Below are positions 1 to 8,218 of a stretch of DNA of 64,000 bases, in pieces; positions within the stretch are counted from its first letter, which is position 1; every line of letters begins with the position of its first letter. The position numbers and the translations under genes were made by a program. The DNA lies in the NCBI GenBank assembly GCA_017798145.1, contig CP059069.1, positions 2,093,226 through 2,157,225 on the forward strand. The letters run 5' to 3'. Below the pieces are notes generated by a model. The model searched no databases, was not told the DNA's origin, and saw only the letters and a list, made by a program, of their open reading frames with translations. The stretch is from Akkermansiaceae bacterium (GTDB taxonomy: Bacteria; Verrucomicrobiota; Verrucomicrobiia; Verrucomicrobiales; Akkermansiaceae).

Positions 1-1
1 C

Positions 2-283
<282 letters not shown>

Positions 284-352
284 CGCCCGGCATCCCGGCG
301 GAGGCCTGATCCGTTTGCAATTTCCGCAGGAAAGGCTACGTATCGGGATCCC

Positions 353-1714
353 ATGAGCTCACAGCTATCATCCCGCCGCGGCTTCCTTCGCGGCTTTGGC
401 GCGGCGGTTTCCCTGCCGGCACTGGAGGCCTTCCGCCCGCTGATGGCGGCCACGCAGACGGCGCGGGCGGTTGGCACAACTGCCAGCGGAGCCCCCCTGC
501 GCATGGCATATCTCTACATCCCCAACGGGGTGAACGTGGCGAAATGGCGCCCCCAGGGAACCGGCTCCGGATACAAGATGGGTGCCTCTTTCGGGGAAAT
601 GGAAAAACACCGTCAGGATTTCCAGATCTTCACCGGCTTCGAGCAGCAGAACGCGACCAACGGCGGCGACGGCCCCGGTGATCATGCGCGCGGCACCGCG
701 GCTTTCCTGACCAGCGCCCGCCCGCGCAAGACCGCCGGCTCCGACATCAAGCTGGGCATTTCCGCGGACCAGGTGGCGGCGAACGCGGTTGCCTCGCACA
801 CCCGCCTGGCCTCGCTGGAACTCTCCACCGATGGCGTCCGGAAATCCGGCAACTGCGATTCCGGCTACTCCTGCGCCTACCAGTTCAATCTCTCCTGGCG
901 CTCGGAAAACCAGCCGATGACCCCGGAGGCGAACCCCCGCGCCGTCTTCGAGCGGCTCTTCGGCGGCGGCTCCGCGAAGGAACGCAACAACTCCCTTGGC
1001 CAGCGGCTTGCCTCCAAGAAATCCGTGCTCGATTTCATCGCACACGATGCCAGGGCCCTGCACCGCCACCTCGGGCGCACGGATCAGCACAAGCTCGACG
1101 AATACCTCACCGGAGTCCGCGAGATCGAGAAACAGATCGAGAAGGCCGAGGCGCTCGGAATCCCTGCGGATCCCGGCACACCCGCCCCGGAGGGCAAACC
1201 CGACGATTACAGGGATCACCTCCGCATGATGTTCGACATGATGGTGCTGGCCTTCAAAACCGATTCCACCCGCATCTCCAGTTTCCTGATGGCACATGAC
1301 GGATCGAACCGCTCCTTCGGCGACATCGGCGTGAACGACGGCCACCACAACCTCTCCCACCACCGCGGCAACGAGGACAACCTCCGCAAGATCGCCAAGA
1401 TCGACGAGTTCTACCTGGAGCAGCTTTCCTACTTCCTGGGGAAAATGAAGTCCACCGAGGACGTGGACGGGAAATCCCTGCTGCACAACTCGATGATCGT
1501 CTATGGCGGCTGCATTTCCGACGGCAACAAGCACAACCACGACGACCTGCCCATCATCCTCGCAGGCAACGGCGGGGGCGCATTCCAGCCCGGACGCCAC
1601 GTCGATCTCGGCGAGAACGTCCCGCTGGCCAACCTCTACCTCCGCATGCTCGACGAGTTCGGCGCCGGCGCGAAACGCTTCGGGGATTCCACCGGCTCGC
1701 TGCGCAAGGTCTGA
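353..1714 (+). CDS. DUF1552 exported protein with Tat-type signal
   Basis: The 453-residue product begins with SSRRGFLRGFGAAVSLPALEAF-type sequence: a twin-arginine SRRGFLR motif followed by a short hydrophobic stretch, so export by Tat is likely. The body matches the DUF1552 family, common in Planctomycetota, Verrucomicrobiota and Myxococcota, with features such as MAYLYIPNGVNVAKWRP near residue 50, GPGDHARGTAAFLT, and a C-terminal SMIVYGGCISDGNKHNHDDL segment. Function is unknown; the fold is related to exported DUF1501/sulfatase-like proteins. In these phyla DUF1552 genes usually sit beside a DUF1592/DUF1588/DUF1587 cytochrome-like partner, but the upstream neighbour here is a rhomboid protease. 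Its TGA abuts the TGA of the convergent Nif3-like gene. Confidence 0.9.
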   Translation: MSSQLSSRRGFLRGFGAAVSLPALEAFRPLMAATQTARAVGTTASGAPLRMAYLYIPNGVNVAKWRPQGTGSGYKMGASFGEMEKHRQDFQIFTGFEQQNATNGGDGPGDHARGTAAFLTSARPRKTAGSDIKLGISADQVAANAVASHTRLASLELSTDGVRKSGNCDSGYSCAYQFNLSWRSENQPMTPEANPRAVFERLFGGGSAKERNNSLGQRLASKKSVLDFIAHDARALHRHLGRTDQHKLDEYLTGVREIEKQIEKAEALGIPADPGTPAPEGKPDDYRDHLRMMFDMMVLAFKTDSTRISSFLMAHDGSNRSFGDIGVNDGHHNLSHHRGNEDNLRKIAKIDEFYLEQLSYFLGKMKSTEDVDGKSLLHNSMIVYGGCISDGNKHNHDDLPIILAGNGGGAFQPGRHVDLGENVPLANLYLRMLDEFGAGAKRFGDSTGSLRKV

Positions 1715-2470
1715 TCACAGCCCGCCGGGCCGGGAGATGAACCCGCATTCCAGGCCGAACCTTGCCGCGATCTTTTCCGAAAGAAAACGGACGCCGAAGG
1801 TCTCCGTGGCGTAATGGCCGGCGTAGATCACGTTGAGCCCGCGCTCCTCTGCCTCCACGTAGGTCCAGTGGGAGCCCTCGCCGGTGACAAACGCATCCAT
1901 CCCGGACGCGGCCACCCTGGCGACCTCCGAGCCGGCGCCCCCCGTGATGACCGCGACTTTCCGGATCTCCTCCCCACCCGCCGGGCAGAGAGTGACATCC
2001 CGCCCGACAGCCCGCCCCACCGCGGCGGCCAGCTCATCGCGGCTTCTCCCCCAATCGCCCGCCACCCCCATGGGGAAGCCGTCCTTCGGGAAGACCGGAG
2101 CTATCCCCTCAAGGCCGATGGCCTGCGCCAGCAGCACGTTGTTTCCGAAAAACGGATGCACATCGAGCGGCAGGTGGGAGGAATAGATCGCCAGGTTCCC
2201 ATCCATCGCCGCCCTGATCTTCCTGTAAAACGGGCCGGTGAGCGGCTGCACCCCCTGCCAGAAAATCCCGTGGTGGACGAGGAGCAAGCCTCCTCCGGAC
2301 GAGGACGCCTCCTCGATGACCGCCAGCGAGGCATCCACGGCAGAGAAAATCCGCGCAACCTCCCCGTCATTCGCGAGCTGGAGGCCGTTCATCGCCCCCG
2401 GGTAGTCCTTGATCTCGGAAACCCTCAGCTCCGCATCCAGGTGCGCCACGATCTCATCCAGGTTCGCCAT
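1715..2470 (-). CDS. Nif3-like dinuclear metal centre protein (YbgI/NIF3 family)
   Basis: The chosen ATG (2468-2470) begins MANLDEIVAHLDAELRVSEI and gives 251 residues, the usual size for short NIF3/GTP cyclohydrolase I type 2 homologues. An in-frame extension to 2629 runs into the upstream gene and is Arg-rich, so it was rejected. Metal-ligand motifs are visible: LLVHHGIFWQG in the first half and the C-terminal GHYATETFG. The family forms hexameric toroids with a dinuclear metal site; its cellular role is poorly defined. It lies 10 nt downstream of the RluA gene on the same strand, so co-transcription is likely. Confidence 0.92.
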   Translation of the reverse strand: MANLDEIVAHLDAELRVSEIKDYPGAMNGLQLANDGEVARIFSAVDASLAVIEEASSSGGGLLLVHHGIFWQGVQPLTGPFYRKIRAAMDGNLAIYSSHLPLDVHPFFGNNVLLAQAIGLEGIAPVFPKDGFPMGVAGDWGRSRDELAAAVGRAVGRDVTLCPAGGEEIRKVAVITGGAGSEVARVAASGMDAFVTGEGSHWTYVEAEERGLNVIYAGHYATETFGVRFLSEKIAARFGLECGFISRPGGL

Positions 2471-2480
2471 GGCTTGATGA

Positions 2481-3278
2481 CTACCCTTTCCGGCTCCAGT
2501 TGACAACGCCTTCGGCGAAATCGACCGGCTTTCCCGCGATGAAATCCCCGAGATCCGGCGCGAGCGGCGCCTCCCACGCGACTTCCCCGCCCTGCCAGCT
2601 GAGGCCGAGCCGCGCCGCGTGCAGCGCATGGCGGGGAAGGATCAGCTTTTTGGAAAGCCCCGCCGTCCAACCTTTCTCCATCCATTCCAGGTATTCCGAG
2701 CCGTCGCCGGAGTAGAGCTTGTCGCCCGCGATGGGGTGGCCGCCCGCCGCAAGATGGACGCGGATCTGGTGCATCCTGCCCGTTTCCGGGAAACACCGCA
2801 CCAGCGAGAACCTCTCCCCGTCCCTGAGGAAGCGATCTTCCACTAGAAACCTAGTGGAACATTCCTTGCCGCTTTCATGGACGATCTGGCGCACCCAGAT
2901 CCCGGACGGGGCGATCTCCCCGGCCCGGAGGATCCTGGCATCGCAAGTCCATGCATCCTGCTCCGGCCAGCCTTTCACGATGGCGAGGTATTCCTTATGA
3001 GCCTCCCGGCGCTCGAAGATCATGCCAAGCTCGCGGGCGGCTGCGGTGTGCTTGGCGACGAGCACCAGCCCGCTCGTGTCGCGGTCGAGGCGTGTGATGA
3101 TCCCGAGGCAGGCACCATTCTCGATCTCATAGGCATACAGGTTTTCCAGGCCGCCGAGCAGGGTCGGCTCCGGCTTGTTGTTCGCCGGATGGACGATGAG
3201 CGGCGCGGGCTTGTCCACGACCACCCAATCCTCCGTCTCACCGATCACCCGGAAATTGGCGACTACCTGCAGGCTCAT
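2481..3278 (-). CDS. RluA-family pseudouridine synthase
   Basis: This 265-residue protein should isomerise uridine to pseudouridine in rRNA or tRNA. The catalytic signature RLDRDTSGLVLVAKH is present with the nucleophilic Asp at residue 65, and the RNA-binding motif GRMHQIRVHLAAGGHPIAG lies near residue 190. No N-terminal S4 domain is seen, so it resembles the short RluA/RluC-like single-domain enzymes. The target base cannot be assigned from sequence. It is followed at 10 nt by the Nif3-like gene, and an intrinsic terminator at 3306-3350 isolates it from the small basic gene upstream. Confidence 0.92.
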   Translation of the reverse strand: MSLQVVANFRVIGETEDWVVVDKPAPLIVHPANNKPEPTLLGGLENLYAYEIENGACLGIITRLDRDTSGLVLVAKHTAAARELGMIFERREAHKEYLAIVKGWPEQDAWTCDARILRAGEIAPSGIWVRQIVHESGKECSTRFLVEDRFLRDGERFSLVRCFPETGRMHQIRVHLAAGGHPIAGDKLYSGDGSEYLEWMEKGWTAGLSKKLILPRHALHAARLGLSWQGGEVAWEAPLAPDLGDFIAGKPVDFAEGVVNWSRKG

Positions 3279-3305
3279 CTTCGTGGGATGTTAGCGTCCC
3301 GATTC

Positions 3306-3350
3306 GAAAAAGGCACGCCGCAAACCCGTCCGTGAACGGGCTTGCGGCGT
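3306..3350 (-). terminator. Rho-independent terminator of the 34-residue basic gene
   Basis: Fifteen-base arms at 3315-3329 and 3336-3350 pair with a single G-T wobble around a 6-nt loop. On the minus strand the stem is followed by a U-run (A-run at 3307-3311 on plus). It lies directly downstream of the small gene ending at 3378 and upstream of the RluA start, so it should end the COX24-like transcript. Confidence 0.85.
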
Positions 3351-3377
3351 TGATCAAAAATGCTGAATCCCAGCGGA

Positions 3378-3482
3378 CTAGGACTTGTAGCGGAGACGCT
3401 TCTTATGGCGGTTCTGCTTCATGCGCTTCTTGCGCTTGTGCTTGTTGATCTTTGTTTTGCGGCGTTTCTTAATGGAGCCCAT
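3378..3482 (-). CDS. AURKAIP1/COX24-domain-like small basic protein (ribosome-associated type)
   Basis: A 34-codon ORF reads MGSIKKRRKTKINKHKRKKR then MKQNRHKKRLRYKS and stops at TAG (3378-3380). More than half of the residues are Lys or Arg. The KKRRxKxxKHKRKKRxKxxRHK pattern is that of the bacterial AURKAIP1/COX24-domain proteins, tiny basic proteins found in Bacteroidota and Verrucomicrobiota and thought to be small-subunit ribosomal proteins. It has its own strong terminator just downstream. It could also be mistaken for another short ribosomal protein such as bTHX or bL34, but the spacing of basic residues fits COX24 best. Confidence 0.85.
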   Translation of the reverse strand: MGSIKKRRKTKINKHKRKKRMKQNRHKKRLRYKS

Positions 3483-3516
3483 GGTGTTATGCGGGGTTGG
3501 GGTTCAAGGAAATTGG

Positions 3517-4392
3517 TTACGGGACGAGCTTGTTGAGGGGATACTCGATGATCCCCTCCGCCCCGAGGGACTTGAGGTCGGGGATCATGTCCCTCACGAG
3601 GATCTCGTCAATCACGGTTTCAACCGCCACCCAGCCCTCTTCGGAGAGGTGGGAAACGGTCGGACGGCGCAGCGAGGGCAGTTTCGCCAACAGCTCGGAA
3701 AGCCGGTCCGAAGGGAGGTTCATCTTCAGCCCCACCTTGTCCCGGGCCAAGAGGGCGGACTTCAGGAGCATGGAAATCCTCTCCATCTTCTCCCGCTTCC
3801 ATGAATCGGCGGCGGCGGCGGGGCTGGAATAGAAGTGGGGGAATGAGGTCAGCAGGGTGTCGACGATGCGGAGGCGGTTCGCCTTGAGCGAGGATCCGGT
3901 CTCGGTGACATCGACGATCGCGTCCACAAGATCGGGCACCTTGACCTCGGTCGCTCCCCAGGAAAACTCAACATCGGCCTTGATCCCGAGCTTGTCGAGA
4001 TAGCGCTGGGTGATCCCGACACCCTCCGTGGCGATGCGTTTCCCCTCCAGATCCTGCGGCGTTTTAATCGGGGAATTTTCCGGAACGACAAGAACCCAAC
4101 GCGTCGGGTTCACGGAAGCGCGGGAATATTGGAGCTCCGCGAAATCCACGAGATCCGGGCCGCCCTCGGTGGCCCAGTCGAGGCCGGTGATGCCGCAGTC
4201 GATGAATCCCTGCGCCAGATAGCGGCCGATTTCCTGCGCGCGGATCAGGTAGATATCCAGCTCCGGGTCGTTCGAGGTGGGGCGCAATCCCCGCGACGAG
4301 ACATAGATCTCGTAGCCGGCTTTCCTGAAAAGCTCGACGGTCGGCCCTTCCAGGCTGCCTTTGGGGATGGCGATCTTGAGACTCTTTGACAT
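3517..4392 (-). CDS. hisG: ATP phosphoribosyltransferase, long form
   Basis: This enzyme condenses ATP and PRPP in the first step of histidine biosynthesis. The start reads MSKSLKIAIPKGSLEGPTVE, with the family KGSL motif. The protein is 291 residues, matching the long (HisG-L) form with a C-terminal ACT-like regulatory domain (roughly residues 215-291) that mediates histidine feedback, so no HisZ partner is expected. The PRPP-binding region is DAIVDVTETGSSLKANRL near residue 170. No other his genes are nearby, so the pathway is dispersed in this genome. Confidence 0.95.
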   Translation of the reverse strand: MSKSLKIAIPKGSLEGPTVELFRKAGYEIYVSSRGLRPTSNDPELDIYLIRAQEIGRYLAQGFIDCGITGLDWATEGGPDLVDFAELQYSRASVNPTRWVLVVPENSPIKTPQDLEGKRIATEGVGITQRYLDKLGIKADVEFSWGATEVKVPDLVDAIVDVTETGSSLKANRLRIVDTLLTSFPHFYSSPAAAADSWKREKMERISMLLKSALLARDKVGLKMNLPSDRLSELLAKLPSLRRPTVSHLSEEGWVAVETVIDEILVRDMIPDLKSLGAEGIIEYPLNKLVP

Positions 4393-4586
4393 GCGGCGGT
4401 GGAAACCCGCGTCCTGTGCGGGGGCGGCGTTTGTAATCCCGAAACCCGAGGAATCAAGCCAAGTTTTGAAAAAATCCCTTAATGATTACGGATTTCCAGT
4501 CCTGGGAACTTTGAAATCGAGAGGCTCACTTTAGTTTAAGCAGCCCACCCCGTTGACATCCGGCCAGCCTTTCCCGAGAGTCAGAC

Positions 4587-4949
4587 ATGTTGAAAAAACT
4601 CATCCCCGCAATCATCATGCTCACAACCGCAATCTCCCAGGCCGGTGGCGAATTCCGCCACGTCGTCATGTTCAAGTTCAAGGACTCCGCCACTCCCGCG
4701 CAGGTGGCGGCGGTCGAAAAAGCCTTCGCCGAGCTACCCTCGAAGATCGATACGATCACCGCCTATGAATGGGGCGTCTCGGAGAGCGTCGAGGGCAAGA
4801 ACGACGGCCTGACCCACTGCTTCCTCGTCACCTTCAAGGACAAGGCCGGCCTGGAAACCTACATCCCCCACCCCGCCCACCTCGCCTTCAAGGAAATCCT
4901 CCTCCCCATCCTCGATAAGGCGCTCGTCTTCGACTACACCGCGAAGTAG
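4587..4949 (+). CDS. Exported Dabb (stress-responsive alpha/beta-barrel) domain protein
   Basis: The 120-residue product has a signal peptide (MLKKLIPAIIMLTTAISQAGG) followed by a single Dabb domain. The core FRHVVMFKFKDSATPAQ, the YEWGVSES strand and the HxAHLAFKEI-like C-terminal helix are typical. Dabb proteins form dimeric ferredoxin-like barrels; plant members respond to stress, and bacterial secreted versions are common in Planctomycetota and Verrucomicrobiota without a defined substrate. It stands alone, 72 nt before lptD. Confidence 0.88.
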   Translation: MLKKLIPAIIMLTTAISQAGGEFRHVVMFKFKDSATPAQVAAVEKAFAELPSKIDTITAYEWGVSESVEGKNDGLTHCFLVTFKDKAGLETYIPHPAHLAFKEILLPILDKALVFDYTAK

Positions 4950-5020
4950 CTGCGATCTTCGGCCACCCGCCCCATCTTCCCCCTTGCCTCACCCACCCGC
5001 ATCGGATTGACTTTGCGGCG

Positions 5021-7480
5021 ATGCAACCCAACCGCTTCCAGCCCCTTCTCTGGGTCATTCCGCTGCTCCCGCTTTGCCTCCATGCACAGGAGGGCGGGCA
5101 GATCCTGCCGGAAGGCGCGCCGCCGCCGGTGGATCTCATCCAGCCCGTCCCCGCACCGGAGATCCCTCTCGGCGGGGTGCAGCAAGGCCCGGTGCTGCCG
5201 GAAAACCTGAAAATCGACAACCGCGGCGGCAGCATCGTGGGCAATGGGAATGCCATCCGCCTCGGCGGCCCGGTGAAGGTGACGGGCGACAACGGCCTGG
5301 AGATCTTCTCCGACCGCGCAATGGTCGACATGAAGGCGAAGACGGTCACCTTCGAGGGCAACGTCTCCGTCTATCAGGGCAACATCCTCCAGCGCGGGGA
5401 CAGCGCCGTTTACCACTATGAAACCGGCGTCCTCGATGGGGGCGGCCTGAAGGTTTCTGTGGATCCCATCATCCTTGAGGCGGGGAAATTCACCGCGCAA
5501 TCCGCGGATGGCGAGACCGTTTTCATCGGCGAGAACGCAGGCATCACCACCAACGACGTGGAGGATCCCAACTACTGGATCCGTTCCGACAGAACCACAG
5601 TCTATCCCGGCGAGAAAATCACCTTCGAGAACCTCAGGATCTACGCCGGTGACAGGCCGGTGTTCTGGCTGCCCTACCTGAGCCAGCCGCTCAACGCCGC
5701 CCTCGGCTACCACTTCGTCCCCGGCGCCCGCTCCAACTGGGGACCCTACTTCCTCAACACCTACGGCATCATGCTCGGCGGCGAGCGCAACCCCCTCACC
5801 GGCGAGAACGAGGACGCATGGCTGCTCTCGGAATGGCGCTTCGACATCCGCGCCACACGGGGCGCCGCATTCGGCCTGGACTTGTCCGACATCCGCGAGG
5901 AAAACCGCGAGGAAATCTCCGGCCTCAGCCTATACTACCTCTACGATCTCGACCCCCGGGACTCCCGCAACGGACTGCCCCGCTTTGGCGTCAACGAGAA
6001 CCGCTACCAGCTCCAGCTCCGCCACCGCCAGCCGCTCGATTTCGGTAGCGAAGCGGATTGGCGCCTCGACACCAACCTCACCCTCCTTTCCGACCAATAC
6101 TACCTGGAGGACTTCGCGCCGGACATCTACCGCACCAACCCCGCACCGGACAACACCCTCGGAATCTACCGCCGCGACGACGAGTCCCTGCTCTCCGCAT
6201 TCGGCCGCTTCCGCCTCAACGACTTCTACCGCACCGACACCCAGGGGCCGGAAGTCGCCTTCGACCAGGTGCGCAGGCCGCTCTTCGGATCGCCGCTTCT
6301 CCACGAGGGGCAGACATCCTTTTCCTTCCGCGGCGTGCAGGCGGCGGATCTCACCCGCAGGAACATCCTCACCCCGCTGCTTGCCCTGCCGCCCGGCGAC
6401 CCTCTCGTCCCCGGCCTGCTCGCCCAGCTCAACGGCTACGAGCGCACCCTCGTACAGCAGATCCGGGGCTTGCCGCCGCTCGACCCACGCATCCCCGCGC
6501 TGCGCGCACAGCTGCTAGACACCGGTTTCCACCGCTTCCACTCGAACCATTCCTTCTCCGTGCCCATCACCTACGGCGATTGGTTCACCCTGACCCCGAG
6601 GATAGGCGGCGCATACACCCACTACTCCGCAGTGCAGGGGCCCGCCGGGACGGATGCCCGCTTCATGCTCCACGGCGGCGCGGAGGCGGCGGTGAAAATT
6701 TCCAGGAACTACGGGAACCTGCGAGACGAATCCTGGGGCATCGACGGCCTCCTCCACGTGCTCCAGCCCTACGTCAACTGGTCGGTCACGGGCGTCGATG
6801 AGCTCGACAGGGACTATCCGAAGATCGACCGGCTGACATTCACCACCCGCCCGCGCCCGCTCGATCCCTCAAACTTCACCGCGATCGATGAGTTCGAGAG
6901 CTGGAACATCCTCCGTTTCGGCACCCGCAACCACCTCATCACCCACCGCGACGGCCAATCCCACGAATGGCTCTACATGGACACCTACATCGACAGGTAC
7001 ATCGACGATCCGGAGGGCAACCGCGATTGGTCCAACCTCTACAACGATATCCGCTGGCAGCCGCTGCCATGGCTGGGCGCGGATCTCGAGACGCAGCTCC
7101 CGCTCCTCGGCGGCGGTTCAGGCTTCTCGGAAATCAACACCCGCCTCCGTTTCATGCCTTTCGAGGACATGGAGGTCTCCCTGGGCTACCGCCATCTCAA
7201 CAGCCACCCGGTGCTGCTGGATTCCGACCGCATCGAGCTGGGCACCTACCTGCGCCTCAGCGAGAACTGGGGAGCCGGCACGCTACATATCTTCGAGATG
7301 GACGATGGTGTCCTGGAGGCGCAGCAATACACCCTGCACCACGATTTCGGGAACTGGGTCATCGGCATGGGACTCACCCACCGCGACAACCGCTTCCGCG
7401 ACGAGTTCGGCATCATGTTCAGCCTCACGCTGAAAGATTTCCCCTCCGCCTCCTTGCCTTTCAGCCTTGATGCGGAATAG
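5021..7480 (+). CDS. lptD: LPS-assembly outer-membrane protein LptD-like
   Basis: At 819 residues this fits LptD (OstA/Imp), which inserts lipopolysaccharide into the outer leaflet of the outer membrane. The signal peptide ends near residue 24 (LLPLCLHAQ). A proline-rich linker is followed by an OstA/LptA-type beta-jellyroll at about 65-180 (KVTGDNGLEIFSDRAMVD, KTVTFEGNVSVYQGN). Residues 200-815 are a long beta-barrel with alternating strands ending in LPFSLDAE. The product implies a genuine LPS-bearing outer membrane. The nitroreductase gene starts 10 nt after its stop. The canonical disulfide cysteines of E. coli LptD are not evident. Confidence 0.85.
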   Translation: MQPNRFQPLLWVIPLLPLCLHAQEGGQILPEGAPPPVDLIQPVPAPEIPLGGVQQGPVLPENLKIDNRGGSIVGNGNAIRLGGPVKVTGDNGLEIFSDRAMVDMKAKTVTFEGNVSVYQGNILQRGDSAVYHYETGVLDGGGLKVSVDPIILEAGKFTAQSADGETVFIGENAGITTNDVEDPNYWIRSDRTTVYPGEKITFENLRIYAGDRPVFWLPYLSQPLNAALGYHFVPGARSNWGPYFLNTYGIMLGGERNPLTGENEDAWLLSEWRFDIRATRGAAFGLDLSDIREENREEISGLSLYYLYDLDPRDSRNGLPRFGVNENRYQLQLRHRQPLDFGSEADWRLDTNLTLLSDQYYLEDFAPDIYRTNPAPDNTLGIYRRDDESLLSAFGRFRLNDFYRTDTQGPEVAFDQVRRPLFGSPLLHEGQTSFSFRGVQAADLTRRNILTPLLALPPGDPLVPGLLAQLNGYERTLVQQIRGLPPLDPRIPALRAQLLDTGFHRFHSNHSFSVPITYGDWFTLTPRIGGAYTHYSAVQGPAGTDARFMLHGGAEAAVKISRNYGNLRDESWGIDGLLHVLQPYVNWSVTGVDELDRDYPKIDRLTFTTRPRPLDPSNFTAIDEFESWNILRFGTRNHLITHRDGQSHEWLYMDTYIDRYIDDPEGNRDWSNLYNDIRWQPLPWLGADLETQLPLLGGGSGFSEINTRLRFMPFEDMEVSLGYRHLNSHPVLLDSDRIELGTYLRLSENWGAGTLHIFEMDDGVLEAQQYTLHHDFGNWVIGMGLTHRDNRFRDEFGIMFSLTLKDFPSASLPFSLDAE

Positions 7481-7490
7481 TCACCGCGCC

Positions 7491-8135
7491 ATGCCAATCA
7501 CGACAGCCGACCTTCTCTCCGCCCTCCGTTTCCGCTACGCCACCAAGGCCTTCGATCCCACCCGGAAAATCCCGGCGGACACCTGGGCGGCCATCGAGAC
7601 CTCGCTCACCCTCACCCCCTCCTCCTTCGGCCTCCAGCCGTGGAAGTTCCTGGTCGTGGATTGCCCGGAAACCCGGGAAAAACTCAAGGCTGCCTCGTGG
7701 GGCCAACCCCAGCTCACGGATGCATCCCACCTCGTGGTACTCACGGCCCGCACCGATCTTTCCCAGGCGGACATTGATGCATGGGTCTCGCGCCTTTCCG
7801 AAGTCCAGGGCACGCCCGTGGAAGCCCTCGCCGGGCTATCCGGCATGATCGCCTCCTTCACGGGTGCCATGGACGCCACCGCGAAGCAGGCATGGAACAC
7901 CCGCCAGGTCTACATCGCATTGGGGCAGCTCATGGCTTCCGCCGCCGTCCTCGGCATCGACACCTGCCCGCTGGAGGGGATCTCGCCGGCGGACTACGAT
8001 GAGATCCTCCGGCTGGAAGGCAGCGGCTACGCCACCGCCGTCGCCTGCGCCCTCGGCTACCGCTCCGCGGATGACAAGTATGCCGCCATGCCCAAGGCAC
8101 GCTTCCCCGAGGATGCGCTCATCGCTCACGTCTAG
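7491..8135 (+). CDS. Nitroreductase-family NAD(P)H-dependent FMN oxidoreductase
   Basis: A 214-residue nitroreductase of the NfsB/YfkO type. The N-terminus FRYATKAFDPTRKIP and the FMN-binding TPSSFGLQPWKFLVVD are family signatures, and GIDTCPLEGISPADYDEIL near residue 165 is the expected C-terminal region. Such enzymes reduce quinones or nitroaromatics with NAD(P)H; the physiological substrate is unknown. ATG 7491 was chosen over an in-frame codon at 7467 because the latter overlaps lptD and the family starts at about this residue. Confidence 0.9.
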   Translation: MPITTADLLSALRFRYATKAFDPTRKIPADTWAAIETSLTLTPSSFGLQPWKFLVVDCPETREKLKAASWGQPQLTDASHLVVLTARTDLSQADIDAWVSRLSEVQGTPVEALAGLSGMIASFTGAMDATAKQAWNTRQVYIALGQLMASAAVLGIDTCPLEGISPADYDEILRLEGSGYATAVACALGYRSADDKYAAMPKARFPEDALIAHV

Positions 8136-8218
8136 CCGAGGGGAGCCGTGGTCCGGAAATCCATGCCTTGCGCCCGCTGGGGAGGGCAAGGGATGTTCGC
8201 CACGCAGGTCGCCGATTC

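Noticed and set aside
368..1600. Long minus-strand open frame opposite the DUF1552 gene
   Set aside because: It is antisense to a gene with clear family motifs, has no ribosome binding site, and its composition (Gly/Val/His/Asp repeats) reflects the opposite-strand codon pattern.
8136..8218. CCTTG/CAAGG hairpin as a bidirectional terminator between convergent genes
   Set aside because: The stem is short and no U-run follows on either strand.
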